This document shows positions 11,019 through 21,020 of a DNA stretch of 64,000 bases, piece by piece (positions within the stretch are counted from its first letter, which is position 1; each line of letters starts with the position of its first letter). The DNA lies in NCBI RefSeq assembly GCF_905171775.1, contig NC_053491.1, positions 396,319,338-396,383,337 on the forward strand, read 5' to 3'. Below the pieces are notes generated by a model. The model was given only the letters and a program-made list of their open reading frames with translations, had not been told where the DNA came from and did not search any database. This DNA comes from Rana temporaria. Taxonomy: Eukaryota > Chordata > Amphibia > Anura > Ranidae. The position numbers and the translations under genes were made by a program.

Positions 11019-12060
11019 CTCTCAATTTTCTGAGATGGGAATGAGGGACACCTATTAGCAAAAGCATGTAGGCATAGGGGGCCAGATTCACGTAGGCCGG
11101 GCGCAGCGTAACGTAACTGGTTTACGTTAATTTTTCCAAGTTAGTGCCCGATCCACAAAGCACTTACCTGGAAATTTGCGGCGGTGTATCGTAAACACGT
11201 CCGGCGCAAGGCGGGCCCAATCGAATGTGGCAAGTCCCATTTAAATTAGGCGCGCTCCCGCGCCGGACGTACTGCGCATGCTCCCGTCGCAAATTTCCCG
11301 ACGTGCTTTGCGCGAAATTACGACGCGCCAATGTTTTGTGAATCGCGATGGGTAAAAAAGACTTGCGCCGGGAAAAAGAAAAATTAAAAAAAAAATTCAA
11401 AAGCGACGTGGGAAAGACGGGTATACTTTTACATGGTGGAGTAATTTTCCACTTTGTAAAAGGTGCCCTATCTTTGCGACGGCAAACTAACAGTCGCGGC
11501 GACGTAACGACGGGAAAAAGCTTCGTGGATCGCCGTAACTCCTAATTTGCATACCCGACACTGGTTTACGACGCAAACTCCCCCCAGCGGCGGCCGCGGT
11601 ACTGCATCCTAAGATCCGACAGTGTAAAACGATTACACCTGTCGGATCTTATGGATATCTATGCGTAACTGATTCTATGAATCAGTCGCATAGATAGAAA
11701 CAGGGATACGACGGCGTATCAGGAGAAACGCCGTTGTATCCCTTTTGTGAATCTGGCCCTGGATACACCCCCTGTCACACACTCTTAAAGGAGAATTATA
11801 CAACAACAACAAAATTGTGCTTTTTTTACCACTACCTTCCCTTTATGCCAGCTTTTGAAATTTCCAAATGCAGCAATTTAGAAATTGGATGACAAGTTTA
11901 GCACTGGGAAACACTCTTTGAAAGATAAAACGTGTATTTTATGTACAACTATATAGATCAGACCAAAAAAAGGGACAAATGAGAAGGAAAGAGGGACAGA
12001 AGGACATTGTTCCAAATCAGGGACAGTCCCTCAAAATCAGGGACAGTTAGGAGCTTTGCC
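11019..12060 (-). repeat. Right arm of the inverted repeat pair, interrupted by a MITE
   Basis: It is the reverse-complement partner of 9388-9765. 11019-11078 carries GAATGAGGGACACCTATTAG. 11761-12060 carries TCTTAAAGGAGAATTATAC and ends in CAGGGACAGTTAGGAGC. The arm is split by the MITE at 11079-11759. Confidence 0.7.
11079..11759. mobile_element. MITE of the CAGATTCA family
   Basis: The 681-bp element begins GGGCCAGATTCACG and ends GTGAATCTGGCCC. It sits between GGCATAGG and GGATACACC, which are contiguous (as GGTGTGTCCTATGCC, opposite strand) in the partner arm near 9678-9692. I see no unambiguous target duplication. Confidence 0.85.
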
Positions 12061-12191
12061 TTCCATGCCACCATGTCCATATCTGACAACTTTTAATTCG
12101 ATTGAGAAGGTCGTGTTCAGTAAAAACATTGGACAACTACCTGCAGATATCCCTAATGCGTTAGATGATTCACCCATGTCACTGACCCTAA

Positions 12192-12577
12192 GACCCCTTT
12201 CACACTGAGTCACTTTGCAGGCGCCATAATGCTAAAAATAGCGCCTGCAAAGCGACCTGAAACAGCCGCTTCTGTCTCTCCAGTGTGAAAGCCCTGAGGC
12301 TCTCCAGTGCATTAGCAGGACAGTAAAAAAACATCCTGCTAGCAGCATCTTTGGGGCGGTGAAGTAGCGGTGTGTTTACCGCTCCTCCACCGCTGCTGCC
12401 CATTGAAAACAATGGGCATCGTGGCTATACTGCCAGAAAAGCAGTGGTTTTAACCCTTTCTCGGCCGCTAGCGGGGGGGTTTAAAGTAAATAGCGCCGCA
12501 AAATTTACAATAAGGTGCCGCTAAAAATAGCGGCGCTTTACCACCGACGCAGCCCCCGCCCCAGTGTGAAAGGGGTC
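12192..12577. mobile_element. MITE, GACCCCTTTCACACTG ends, TAA duplication (PIF/Harbinger-like)
   Basis: 386 bp with matching inverted ends GACCCCTTTCACACTG and CAGTGTGAAAGGGGTC, flanked by TAA at 12189-12191 and 12578-12580. It shares interior motifs with 5046-5475 (CTAAAAATAGCGCC, CCCATTGAAAACAATGGG, AGTGTGAAAGCCCT). Confidence 0.9.
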
Positions 12578-12580
12578 TAA

Positions 12581-12890
12581 TGGTAACTTTAGACATTGTA
12601 TTATTTGGGCGAGCTTGGGAATACGAGCCAGCCGAGTTGGTAAAAGCAAAGGTTCTTTTTTTTTCAAAAGATAACCAAAAACAGCTTATTTGACCAGGAA
12701 ACAAACAATTCAGTCTATCCACCTCTTGCATAAATAAGAACTTCGGCCCACCGCTGTTACAAAGCTTAAGGACTGTTGTGGGCCTGGCTGTGCAGTAGTG
12801 GGGAGCCCTGTCATCTGAAAACCCTATGGGGGTAGTGCTATAAATATTGAGAACACTGTCTTCTAAATATTTATTTATATCACAACATTA
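12581..12890. other. Unassigned; possible 3' UTR of the minus-strand exon candidate
   Basis: Repeat-poor sequence. Read on the minus strand, an AATAAA lies near 12866-12872, within about 30 bases of the candidate stop codon at 12891-12893. The area is AT-rich, so this can be chance. Confidence 0.2.
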
Positions 12891-13040
12891 TTACTGAGGG
12901 ATGAACATTTCCAACTTCTTCAGAAGTTCTTTTTGGTCATTAACAAGACAGTTCACAGTCCTCATACAACTGCAACCTGCTCCATTCATCACCTGGCAGA
13001 TGGCTGCTGACTGTTTCCTGTCCCTCAGACCTCTCTCACA
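12891..13040 (-). CDS. Possible 3'-terminal exon, cut by a fold-back MITE
   Basis: Read on the minus strand, the frame is open from the MITE edge at 13040 to a TAA at 12893-12891. It encodes a Lys/Cys-rich peptide with a run AAICQVMNGAGCSC and a helical-looking end ELLKKLEMFIPQ. An AATAAA follows closely. Across the MITE, from 13312 onward, the frame meets a stop after about two codons, and I found no clear splice acceptor. I do not recognise the protein. It may be a genuine exon fragment or a chance frame. Confidence 0.2.
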   Translation of the reverse strand, partial: CERGLRDRKQSAAICQVMNGAGCSCMRTVNCLVNDQKELLKKLEMFIPQ

Positions 13041-13311
13041 GGCCTCGTACACACGGCCGAGGAACTCGACGTGCCAAACACATCGAGTTCCTTGGCCAGT
13101 TCAGCCCTAAAGCCGCCGAGGAGCTCGGTGGGCCGAGAGCTCCCATAGAACAACGAGAAAATATAGAACATGTTCTCTATTTTCTCGACGAGTTCCTCGG
13201 CGGCTCCATCGGGCCGAAAGTGTACACACGACAGAGTTTCTCGGCAGAATCCGGCTCTGACCGAGTTTCTCGCCGAATTCTGCCGAGAAACTCTGTCGTG
13301 TGTACGAGGCC
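13041..13311. mobile_element. Fold-back MITE, GGCCTCGTACACACG ends
   Basis: A 271-bp near-palindrome begins GGCCTCGTACACACGGCCGA and ends CGTGTGTACGAGGCC. ACA lies on both sides (13038-13040, 13312-13314). Internal arms (CTCGGCAGAATCCGG and CGAATTCTGCCGAG) pair with each other. Confidence 0.85.
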
Positions 13312-13401
13312 ACAGACAACGAGTCAAGATTCCCGTGTTGGAGGCTCTTTCCCACCAAAATATCTCTCAGATATCAGATTTTTTGCTCCCATACCAGGGC
13401 T

Positions 13402-13472
13402 TAAAGGGGTTGTAAACCCTCAAGGTTAATTTTACCTTATAGGGGTTGTAAACCCTCAAGGTTTATTTTACC
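13402..13472 (+). repeat. Stacked partial ends of the GGGGTTGTAAA family
   Basis: Two head-to-tail copies of GGGGTTGTAAACCCTCAAGG lie immediately before the full fold-back element at 13473. This looks like a local duplication of the terminus or two abortive insertions. Confidence 0.6.
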
Positions 13473-13901
13473 TTAAAGGGGTTGTAAAGGTACAATTAGT
13501 ATTTTTTCCTAAATAGCTTCCTTTACCTTAGTGCAGTCCTCCTTCACTTACCTCATCCTTCCATTTTGCTTTTAAATGTCCTTATTTCTTCTGAGAAATC
13601 CTCACTTCCTGTTCTTCTGTCTGTAGCTACACACAGTAATGCAAGGCTTTCTCCCTGGTGTGGAGTGTCGTGCTCGCCCCCTCCCTTGGACTACAGGAGA
13701 GTCAGGACGCCCACTAACACACAGCTCCTTTCTCTATCTGCAACGTAGAAAGCGTCCTGACTCTCCTGTAGTCCCACCCAGGGAGAAAGCCTTGCATTAC
13801 ATTTAAAAGCAAAATGGAAGGATGAGGTAAGTGAAGGAGGACTGCACTAAGGTAAAGGAAGCTATTTAGGAAAAAAAATTGTACCTTTACAACCCCTTTA
13901 A
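13473..13901. mobile_element. Near-perfect 429-bp palindromic MITE
   Basis: The left arm begins TTAAAGGGGTTGTAAAGGTA and continues CTAAATAGCTTCCTTTACC. The right arm ends with the complements and finishes TACAACCCCTTTAA. Pairing continues through GCAAGGCTTTCTCCC and GGGAGAAAGCCTTGC and through CAGGAGAGTCAGGACGC to a centre near 13700. 35757-35950 is a half-length relative. Confidence 0.9.
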
Positions 13902-14253
13902 TGTATTCTATGCATTAAGGTGAAAAACCTTTTGTAGTGCAGCCCCCCAGAGCCCCCATTTTAACTTACCTGAACCAGATTGTTCCATCATAGGGGAGGA
14001 GCACAGAAGCTCCAGCCACTATCTCGGGTCCTTATTGGACCGAGGCAGGGCTGAGTCCTGCTGTCTGTGTCAATGAATGAAGCAGTAGGACTCGGGAGCC
14101 TGTCCACAGGGGTGCAGGGAGGAGCCTGAAGCACCACTGGGGGACCCCAGAAGAGGAGGATCGGGCCACTCTATGCAAAATCCTTGCACAGAGGAGGTAA
14201 GTATAACATGTTTGTTATTTAAAAAAAAAAGAAAAAACCATTACAACCCCTTT
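13895..14253. mobile_element. MITE sharing the TTGTAAAGG/CAACCCCTTTAA ends, second subfamily
   Basis: It has CTATGCATTAAGGTGAAAAAC near the left, TGCAAAATCCTTGCACAGAG near the right and ends TTACAACCCCTTTAA. The copy at 30033-30508 has the same order of motifs. It abuts the palindromic element and shares its terminal bases. Confidence 0.65.
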
Positions 14254-14565
14254 AACAAGTCTGGCAAAACCGTAAGTCAGTTTTCCCTTTTTGCAAAATC
14301 ACCCTGAAACCCCTCACCATGCATGGGTGAGAATCCCTGAGTTCTCCCAACTGCTTCTGTTCATCATTCTTAAAGGGATCACAACCCAAATAATGGGGAC
14401 ACATATCTCTCATCCAGGGACCAATGCCAGGCATCCTGTACAACATCTAAAGACCCATGTAGACTGATTTTCTTGGTATTTAAAAAATTTGACCATCCAT
14501 GCTTGGGTAAAGTGTGTGGGTGCATTCATCAATGCCCGGGACCATGTGGGCCACTTATAGGTGAA
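14254..14565. other. Unassigned sequence
   Basis: No termini, tandem structure or convincing exon seen. The minus-strand frame at 14252-14446 has no recognisable domain. Confidence 0.25.
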
Positions 14566-15702
14566 AGTCGGCTTTAAAATGGATGTAAACCCACTCTCAT
14601 CCTTTCTAAACTACTGTCTTAGGCCCCGTACACACGATAGAATCTATCCGCAGATAAATCCCATCGAATGGGTTTCTGCGGATAGATTCTATGGTGTGTA
14701 CACTCCGGCGGATATTTATCCGCGGATATTTCCGAATTCCAGCAGATAAATATTTGTCGACATGCACAGAATATCTATCTGCTGGAATCGGATCCCACGG
14801 ATGGATCCGTTCGTCTGTACAGACTCACCGGATCCATCCGTCCAAAGGGATTCCCCGCACGCGTCGTAATGATTTGACGCATGCGTGGAATTCCTTATAT
14901 GACAGCGTCGCGCCCGTCGCCGCGTCATGATAGCGGCGACGGCGCGACACATCATCGCCAGAGGATTTCAGCGCGGATTTCAATGCGATGGTGTGTACAC
15001 GCCATCGCATAGAAATCTGCTGAAATCCTCGAGAGGATTTATCCGCGGATACGGTCCGCTGGACCGTATCTGCGGATAAATCCTCTCGTGTGTATGGGGC
15101 CATAGTGGTTATCTATAAGTATATACATGCTTTCTGCATGTATCCTTACCTTCCAAATGTCTCCCCTCTGTCTGCTATGAAACCCGAAAAACTGCAGATT
15201 CTGTGGGTGGGTCTGTTGACCGGGGTTCGATGGGTGGAGTCGTGATTTCAGTAGACTCCCCTCCAACCTCTACACTCCCCTTGTCAACATGTATTTTCTC
15301 CTGTGCATTTCTTACATTGAACTTCTGCTATGATCACTAACATCCAGTCAAAACACAGAAAAGTCACCACATGACTTCAGCATGCCCAATCATGCTGAGG
15401 TGTGGAGCAGCCAATCCTGGGAGAGCTGGAGAAGAAAGGAGGGGATCTGAAGTACACAGAATGCCTCTCTCAGGCTTATTCATGAGATATGTAAATCACC
15501 TGTCACTCACAGCAAGGGGGAAGAACTGCCTCCTATTTCTCTGTCTGTCTGTTTTTATCTCACTGAAAAAATATAAGAAGACTGCTCAGAGTTGGATTAA
15601 CTCTTTGTGGCAAGGCTGGGCACAGATGACATGAAATCCTATACTGTACAAGGTGCAAGCCTTAATTAAAAAAAACAATCGGGTTTACATCCACTTTAAG
15701 GC
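14566..15702. mobile_element. MITE with GGATGTAAACCC ends, host to a fold-back insertion
   Basis: The left end is CTTTAAAATGGATGTAAACC and the right end is GGGTTTACATCCACTTTAAG (about 15679-15700). The fold-back element at 14622-15101 sits about 50 bases inside. The remaining interior contains no coding frame I recognise. Confidence 0.6.
14622..15101. mobile_element. Fold-back MITE, second copy of the 2790-3280 element
   Basis: 480 bp, starts GGCCCCGTACACACG and ends CGTGTGTATGGGGCC. Long stretches are identical to 2790-3280, including TTCCCCGCACGCGTCGTAAT and the hairpin around GGATACGGTCCGCTGGACCG. Flanks are TTA (left) and ATA (right). The two copies are 11.8 kb apart in the same orientation. 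Confidence 0.85.
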
Positions 15703-16430
15703 GTAAAGCCCGGCTTAGAGATGAGCCATACATGTGCAGTAGTGCAATGTACAGAGTCTCTCTGTAAAATGTATGGTTCCATGTTACTACACACCTTGAT
15801 GGATGGATGTTACCTTTAGGAGTGACGCTGCTGAGCCAGTGCTCTTTCCACCTGTCCAGCATAGTTCTGCCACCTCACTCCCAGCGACAGATTGGAGTCC
15901 CACTGTGCACCAAGCGCAGACCTCATTAACTCCTTCCACTCTTCTGTACCATGCAGCTAGGTCCTGATACTTTTGGGGAACTGACCACTAGGGAGGGAGC
16001 CAGAACACTGACCCTCTTGCTACTAGAGGGTCTGTCACCTATGCCAGGTAACATGCTTTATTAACTGGCTGCTTCACATTCCGACCAGTCTACCCGTGGC
16101 AACTATTCTCTTCCTCCAACTCCTTTGCCAAGTTAACCCCTTTGAGCCCAGCCTTCTCTTTATTTATTTGTAGACCAGGGTGGAGGCCAGGACCCAAAAA
16201 GCCCACATGGGCAGTTTAAAACTAACTGAACAATAACTCCACATTTGTAGGTACCTGTCTACAAGTGGAATAAAACCCTGTCAAAAGTAGTAGCTGCTGG
16301 AATAAAATATTAACGAATAACATTTGTTGAATCTGAGCATATGTAAAAGGCACATGTTATTGCAGCTCTGCAATCCAGAGCTGCCCACTTTGACAGGTCT
16401 CTCCCATGGCGGCCGGACAACTCCCGCCCC
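15703..16430. other. Unassigned, repeat-poor
   Basis: I see no element termini, tandem repeats or convincing exon. It could be intron or intergenic sequence. Confidence 0.3.
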
Positions 16431-16773
16431 CCCCCGCTAGACATTATTTCACCCGGGGCAAAGAATCAGTTCGGTGCCCCCCTTATGGGACAAGATTAGG
16501 CAGAAGTGAGAAACTCCCAGGCCATAGCTGTTGAGTCAGCTGTCTGTCCCCTCCCCCGTGCTCCTCTGTTGCCCCCCCTGCTCATCTGGTCCTCCCCCTG
16601 CTTCTCTGTTCCCCCCAGGGGAGCGCTGCGGGGAGGGAGAGGAGGTGAGTGCTGCGGGAAGGGAGAGACAGAGGAGTGGAGGGGGGCGGCGGTCCGCTGT
16701 CACTGAAGCCGGCCCACTGAGCCATCGGCCCACCGGCAAACTCCCTGTAGTCCCAATGGCCAGTCCATCCCTG
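16431..16773 (-). mobile_element. hAT-like fragment, TGGCCAGTCCATCCCTG terminus
   Basis: The right end reads TGGCCAGTCCATCCCTG, which on the minus strand is CAGGGATGGACTGGCCA, a hAT-type terminus I recognise from dispersed vertebrate repeats. The left end and target duplication are not visible. The interior is C/G-rich (GGGGAGCGCTGCGGGGAGGG). Confidence 0.55.
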
Positions 16774-16841
16774 CCCTCAAGTGTATGATCATAAAAGGAA
16801 TATGCTAATAGGAGGGGAGAGGAGATTTACAGTACAGAGCG

Positions 16842-17822
16842 TTAAAGTGGAGTTCCACCCTAAAGTGGAACTTCTGCTCATTTGATTTCTCCCCCCCTCT
16901 CCGGTGCCACAATTGGCACCTTTCGTGGGGGAGAGGATACTGTAACGGCTACCCATGTAGTTAGAGGGTCTCAGCCGTTGGAGACGTCCTTTTCCCTGGC
17001 AAGCTGCGATATGCAGGTACCGCCGGTATATCCCATCGAACGCCCTTTCAAGAAACGAGACGGGCTACGTTTGCAGAGTCAAGCAGGACTGACTTTTAAT
17101 GCCACATTTTTCTTCCTTATATCTGGTTACAAACTGTACAGAAACAAATGACACTCCCCCCCCCCACCCAGGGGGGGCTTCAATACACATACTTTGAAAT
17201 AATGACATTCCCTTGAGCCAATCAGTCGCTAGCCGTTTTGGCTCCTAAACTTAACTTGATCAGACAATAGAATTCAATTAACCTTTAAAACAATTATCAC
17301 TCACACATAATCCCCATCAGCATACACCTCACAGGAGGCTGTTACCTACACAAAAGAGAGTTCTCATTAGCTATGCAAAGGGAACATTAGCATTCAGCAG
17401 TGGAAGAATCCCTTCTATAATTAACCCTTTGAGCTCAGAATACAATGTGGTACATCCAATTGTGACAAGCCATGCAGTTCCTTGTAGTCCTCCCTGCATG
17501 AAGATTATCGATGTCCCGGCAGCATGCATAGGTCCGTTACAGATACCTTTCTCACTTCCGGGAGTCCGGGCTGCAGCCTGTGACGTCACCGCAGGGCTCC
17601 CTCCTCCTCCCCCGGCCGCCGGGCCAATAGGAGAGAGGAGCGGGGCCTCACGCATGCACAGTAGGGTTCCCAGCGTGAAGCCAAAAGGCTACACTGCCGG
17701 GTTCCCTTACCTGCAATGGCGGCAGCAACACCCGACAGCTGATGGAAACATCAGCTGCGGTGCCGGCATCACTGAACTCCAGGAAAGGTAAGTTTCCTAT
17801 TATTAAAAGCCAGCAGCTGCAT
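16842..17822. mobile_element. GAGTTCCACCC-family MITE split by a solo LTR
   Basis: The left end is AAAGTGGAGTTCCACCCTAA. About 17778-17822 carries the family hairpin motif TATTAAAAGCCAGCAGCTGC, oriented as the complement of the copies at 8477 and 27335. The middle is interrupted by the solo LTR at 16941-17541. The right terminus is missing. Confidence 0.6.
16941..17541. mobile_element. Solo LTR, 601 bp, with 5-bp TSD GATAC
   Basis: It starts TGTAACGGCTACCC and ends GGTCCGTTACA, giving inverted TGTAACGG/CCGTTACA termini. It is flanked by GATAC at 16936-16940 and 17542-17546. Length, TG..CA ends and a 5-bp duplication fit a solo LTR left by recombination between the two LTRs of a gypsy- or ERV-type element. 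No internal region remains, and the strand of the lost element is uncertain. Confidence 0.8.
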
Positions 17823-18399
17823 TATATGGAGCTCTGCTCCCCTGCCAAACATGGCTATGCTGTGAGGCAGAGCTGTGTACATCTCAGAGCTGGGTGGACA
17901 GAAAAACAAATCCCTTGGCACATTAAACAGCTCACATGTTTTATCTCTTATTTAGCTGTTTGCTTCAATGATTTGAATCCCTGCACTGTAAACACAAGTT
18001 GGTCAGAAAATGAGATATTGGCTATTGTTCCCAATGTCAGCTCCCAGGGAACTTGGACAATCAGTTTGCATTCCTAAGTATTAGTCACAAAGAGCTAGTT
18101 TGTTAGCTGTACCGATCAAAGAAAGATATCACACTCTGTTCGGAACAAAAATCTGTGTTGTATTGTATATTGAAGAAAAATGTAACTGTCTTTTTTAAAT
18201 ACACAATGAATAAAGTCAAGTTCAAGACAACAAGTAAAACCAGTTCACTTACAGCAAATGCCACCTAAAAAACACTACATTGGTCTGAAATGGGTGTGTT
18301 TGGGAAGATCTTTTTATACATTACAAATAACAAAGCAAAAAGGGGCTGCAAATTACGAAAATAATAATTTGGGCCCTTTGCGCACGGGGTCATACAGCT
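17823..18399. other. Repeat-poor sequence downstream of the exon candidate
   Basis: None of the window's repeat families appears here. Read on the minus strand it would be the distal 3' UTR or downstream flank of the exon ending at 18523. Confidence 0.3.
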
Positions 18400-18559
18400 T
18401 CAGTGCATCCCTCCGGATTTATTGAACGCAGAAGGGAAAGGCGCAACATCTAGTCCTGCTGCCTCGGTTATGGCAGGCTGTGGCTGGGTGAGGCTGAACT
18501 CTGTACCCCCATTTAGGGTCCCATGAATTCAAGGATGGATGCCTGGATTGCAGAGGCAC
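18400..18559 (-). CDS. Candidate 3'-terminal exon with 3' UTR start
   Basis: On the minus strand a strong splice acceptor lies just upstream: a pyrimidine tract of T runs ending TTTTCACAG, with the exon beginning at 18559. The frame then reads ASAIQASILEFMGP and stops at 18525-18523 (TAA). An AATAAA on the same strand lies at about 18419-18424, roughly 100 bases after the stop. The surroundings are free of the local repeats. I do not recognise the protein from 14 residues, and upstream exons would lie at higher coordinates or outside the window. It could still be a chance acceptor in intronic sequence. Confidence 0.35.
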
Positions 18560-18840
18560 CTGTGAAAAAAACAAAAAAAGAGTAATTGTAGCCAAACCAT
18601 GAAAGCAAGAGATAGGGAGAGAAAAGGCTCTGCAAGGTTTCCCACTGAGTTTGGGCTACACATGTGCCATAGTCTAGGTGCAAGACTTGGGAGATTTTAA
18701 AGAATGACTATGAGGGTATGGGCTGCCCACAGAGCACAGATCACTGAGAAGCATCAGGTATTATAAAGTCTCTGGATGTTGAGATAAGGACTGCATGGGT
18801 GAAGGAAAGGCACAAGTACCAAGGTGTAGTAGCAAGATAC
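18560..18840. other. Possible intron upstream of the exon candidate
   Basis: Repeat-poor sequence next to the candidate acceptor; no further exon is evident. Confidence 0.25.
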
Positions 18841-18848
18841 AGTCACTC

Positions 18849-19349
18849 AGTAGCGGCTGCTCATAATCCCTTAATCCATGCGCCCGACCCCTAATCTCCA
18901 TGTTGAGCACTGAACACATGGATTTCAACCGTTTTTTTTTTCCGGCACATGATTAGAGCCTAAAGCTCTAATTGGCTTCAAAAAGGGTGTGCTCAGGGTG
19001 CAGAGCACTGCGCCCCCTCACTTGTGTGACATTAGCAAGTTAATATTCGCTACTGTCTTCTTGCTTCTCCTCCCGGAGAATCAGGAAGCGGGTCCTAGGA
19101 ACCGATTGGCCGGGAGTATTAAGCCTTGATTGGCCGGGAGGAGAAGCAACCACCGGGACTCTGGAGGAGATGCAGGGGTGAAGCTGCTGAAGCCGCAACC
19201 TGGATAGGGTAAGTGCAGGGCTGGCAAGCGGCCTGGCGGGTGGCGGGGGAGCAAAGCGGCGATCAATCCTGCGATGTTGGGTGGGTGGGGGTAGTATGGG
19301 GGCCAGGTTTGCCGCCCCCCCAAAATAATTTAACCACCAGCCGCCACTG
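18849..19349. mobile_element. hAT-like element, AGCCGCCACTG terminus, near-perfect 8-bp TSD
   Basis: It starts CAGTAGCGGCTGCTC and ends CCAGCCGCCACTG. Flanks are CAGTCACT (18841-18848) and GAGTCACT (19350-19357), which match at 7 of 8 positions. Part of the interior (GATTAGAGCCTAAAGCTC...) also occurs at 6560-6735. No transposase. Confidence 0.7.
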
Positions 19350-19627
19350 GAGTCACTAGGTAGAAGTGTGGTCAGTAGTCCAAGCCAGGGTCTGTAGCGC
19401 AGGCAGGCAACAAGCATGAGCAGGCAAGAGTAATCCACAAGCAAGGTCAGAGAGGAAGCCAGGTCAGTAACAGGATCAAGACTGGGTCACAGAACCAAGG
19501 CAGAAGACCATGCAGCAAAGAATTAGCCGTAGTCTGACAGCCGGCTTAATTTTTGGGCAGCATAGCGGCTAAGTGGTTAGCAATTATGCCTGGTAGCACT
19601 AGGTTTTTGCCTTTCGTTATACTTTAA

Positions 19628-20522
19628 CCACTTCAGCCCCAGAAAAATGTACCCCCTTCCTGACTAGAGCACTTTGTGCGATGCGGCACTGCGTCGCTTT
19701 AACTGACAATTGTGCAGTCGTGCGACGTTGTACACAAACAAAATTGACGTTCTTTTTTTCCACAAATAGAGCTTTCTTTTGGTGGTATTTGATCACCTCT
19801 GCGGTTTTACATTTTTGCGCTATAAACAAAAAAAGAGCGTAAATTTTGAAAAAAATAAAACAATATTTTTGACCTTTTACTATAAAAAATGTATAAAAAA
19901 AAAATTTCTTCCACAGTTTAGGCCAATATGTATTCTTCTACATTCTTTTGGCAAAAAAAAAATCGCAATTAGCGTATATTGATTGGTTTGAGACAAAAGT
20001 TATAGCGTCTGCAAAATAGGGGGATAGAATTATGTTTTTTTTTTTTTTATTAGTAATGGCGGCGATTTTTATCGTGACTGCGACATTATGGTGGACACAT
20101 CGGACACTTTTGACGCTATTTTTTAGGACCATTGTCATTTATACAGCGATCAGTGCTATAAAAATGCACTGAATACTGTGTAAATGACACTGGCAGTGGA
20201 AGGGGTTAAACACTAGGGGACGATGAAGGGGTTAAGTGTTTCCTAGGGAGTGATTCTAACTGTGGGGGGGCTGGGCTGCGAATGACACGACAGTGATCAC
20301 TGCTCCCGATCACAGGGAGCAGTAGAACACTGTCCTGTCACTAGGCAGAACAGGGAAATGCCTTGTTTACATAGGCATCTCTCCGTTTTGCCTCTCCGTG
20401 ACACAATCACAGCCTGCCGGCGAACATCGAGTTCACGGGGCCCGCGGGCACTGTCACCGAGAGTGCGGCGTGCACGCGCGGCGCACAGTTCCCAAAAGGG
20501 GACGTAAAGGAACGACCATTGG
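19628..20522 (+). mobile_element. piggyBac-like MITE of the CCACTTAA family (TTAA-flanked)
   Basis: TTAA lies at 19624-19627 and 20523-20526; the element starts CCACTTCAGCCCC and ends ACCATTGG. The conserved core at 19760-19870 (CACAAATAGAGCTTTCTTTT, GGTGGTATTTGATCACC, GCGCTATAAACAAAAAAAGAG) is followed by a poly-A/T zone, a GGCGGCGAT segment and a GC-rich tail with AGTGATCACTGCTCCCG hairpins. TTAA duplication is the piggyBac signature; no transposase is encoded. Confidence 0.75.
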
Positions 20523-20539
20523 TTAAAGGAATTGCCCCA

Positions 20540-20670
20540 GTGGTTGATATGCCCCTAGTATGTGTATGTATGAATGTGAGCTATGGACCTTAGATTGTAA
20601 GCCCCTTGAGGGCAGGGACTGATGTGAATATACAATATATATGTAAACTGCTGTGTAAATTAAACCCATT
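20540..20670 (+). repeat. Possible SINE/LINE tail motif
   Basis: The motif TTAGATTGTAAGCCCCTTGA followed by GGGCAGGGACTGATGTGAAT is one I recognise as widely dispersed in vertebrate genomes, at the 3' ends of short interspersed repeats. Its limits are unclear, and I see no A/B box upstream. Confidence 0.35.
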
Positions 20671-21020
20671 TAATGTCATACATTCCAAACGCCGCTGTAT
20701 TAAATCTTCGGTTGTTTTAGCTAATTACAATAATCTCAGTACGTTATCCTGCATTTATGTATAATCTGTACGAAACATCCAGCAATACAATTTCAACAAG
20801 CACGTTCCTGCCTGAACAATTTCTATTATTTCCTCGTTATTACGAAACACAAATTTTCAATCTCTGCTACGTGTGATACATGTTCTATTCATGGAGTACT
20901 TGTGATTGTTGAATACTAGCAGCATAACCGTATCAAAGAATACATCATATATGAAATATACATACAGGATGTAAAGTATGTAAACACAATTGGAGCTACT
21001 GGTAATTAATGTACATACAA
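20671..21020. other. Unassigned AT-rich sequence
   Basis: No termini, tandem structure or exon seen. Confidence 0.25.
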
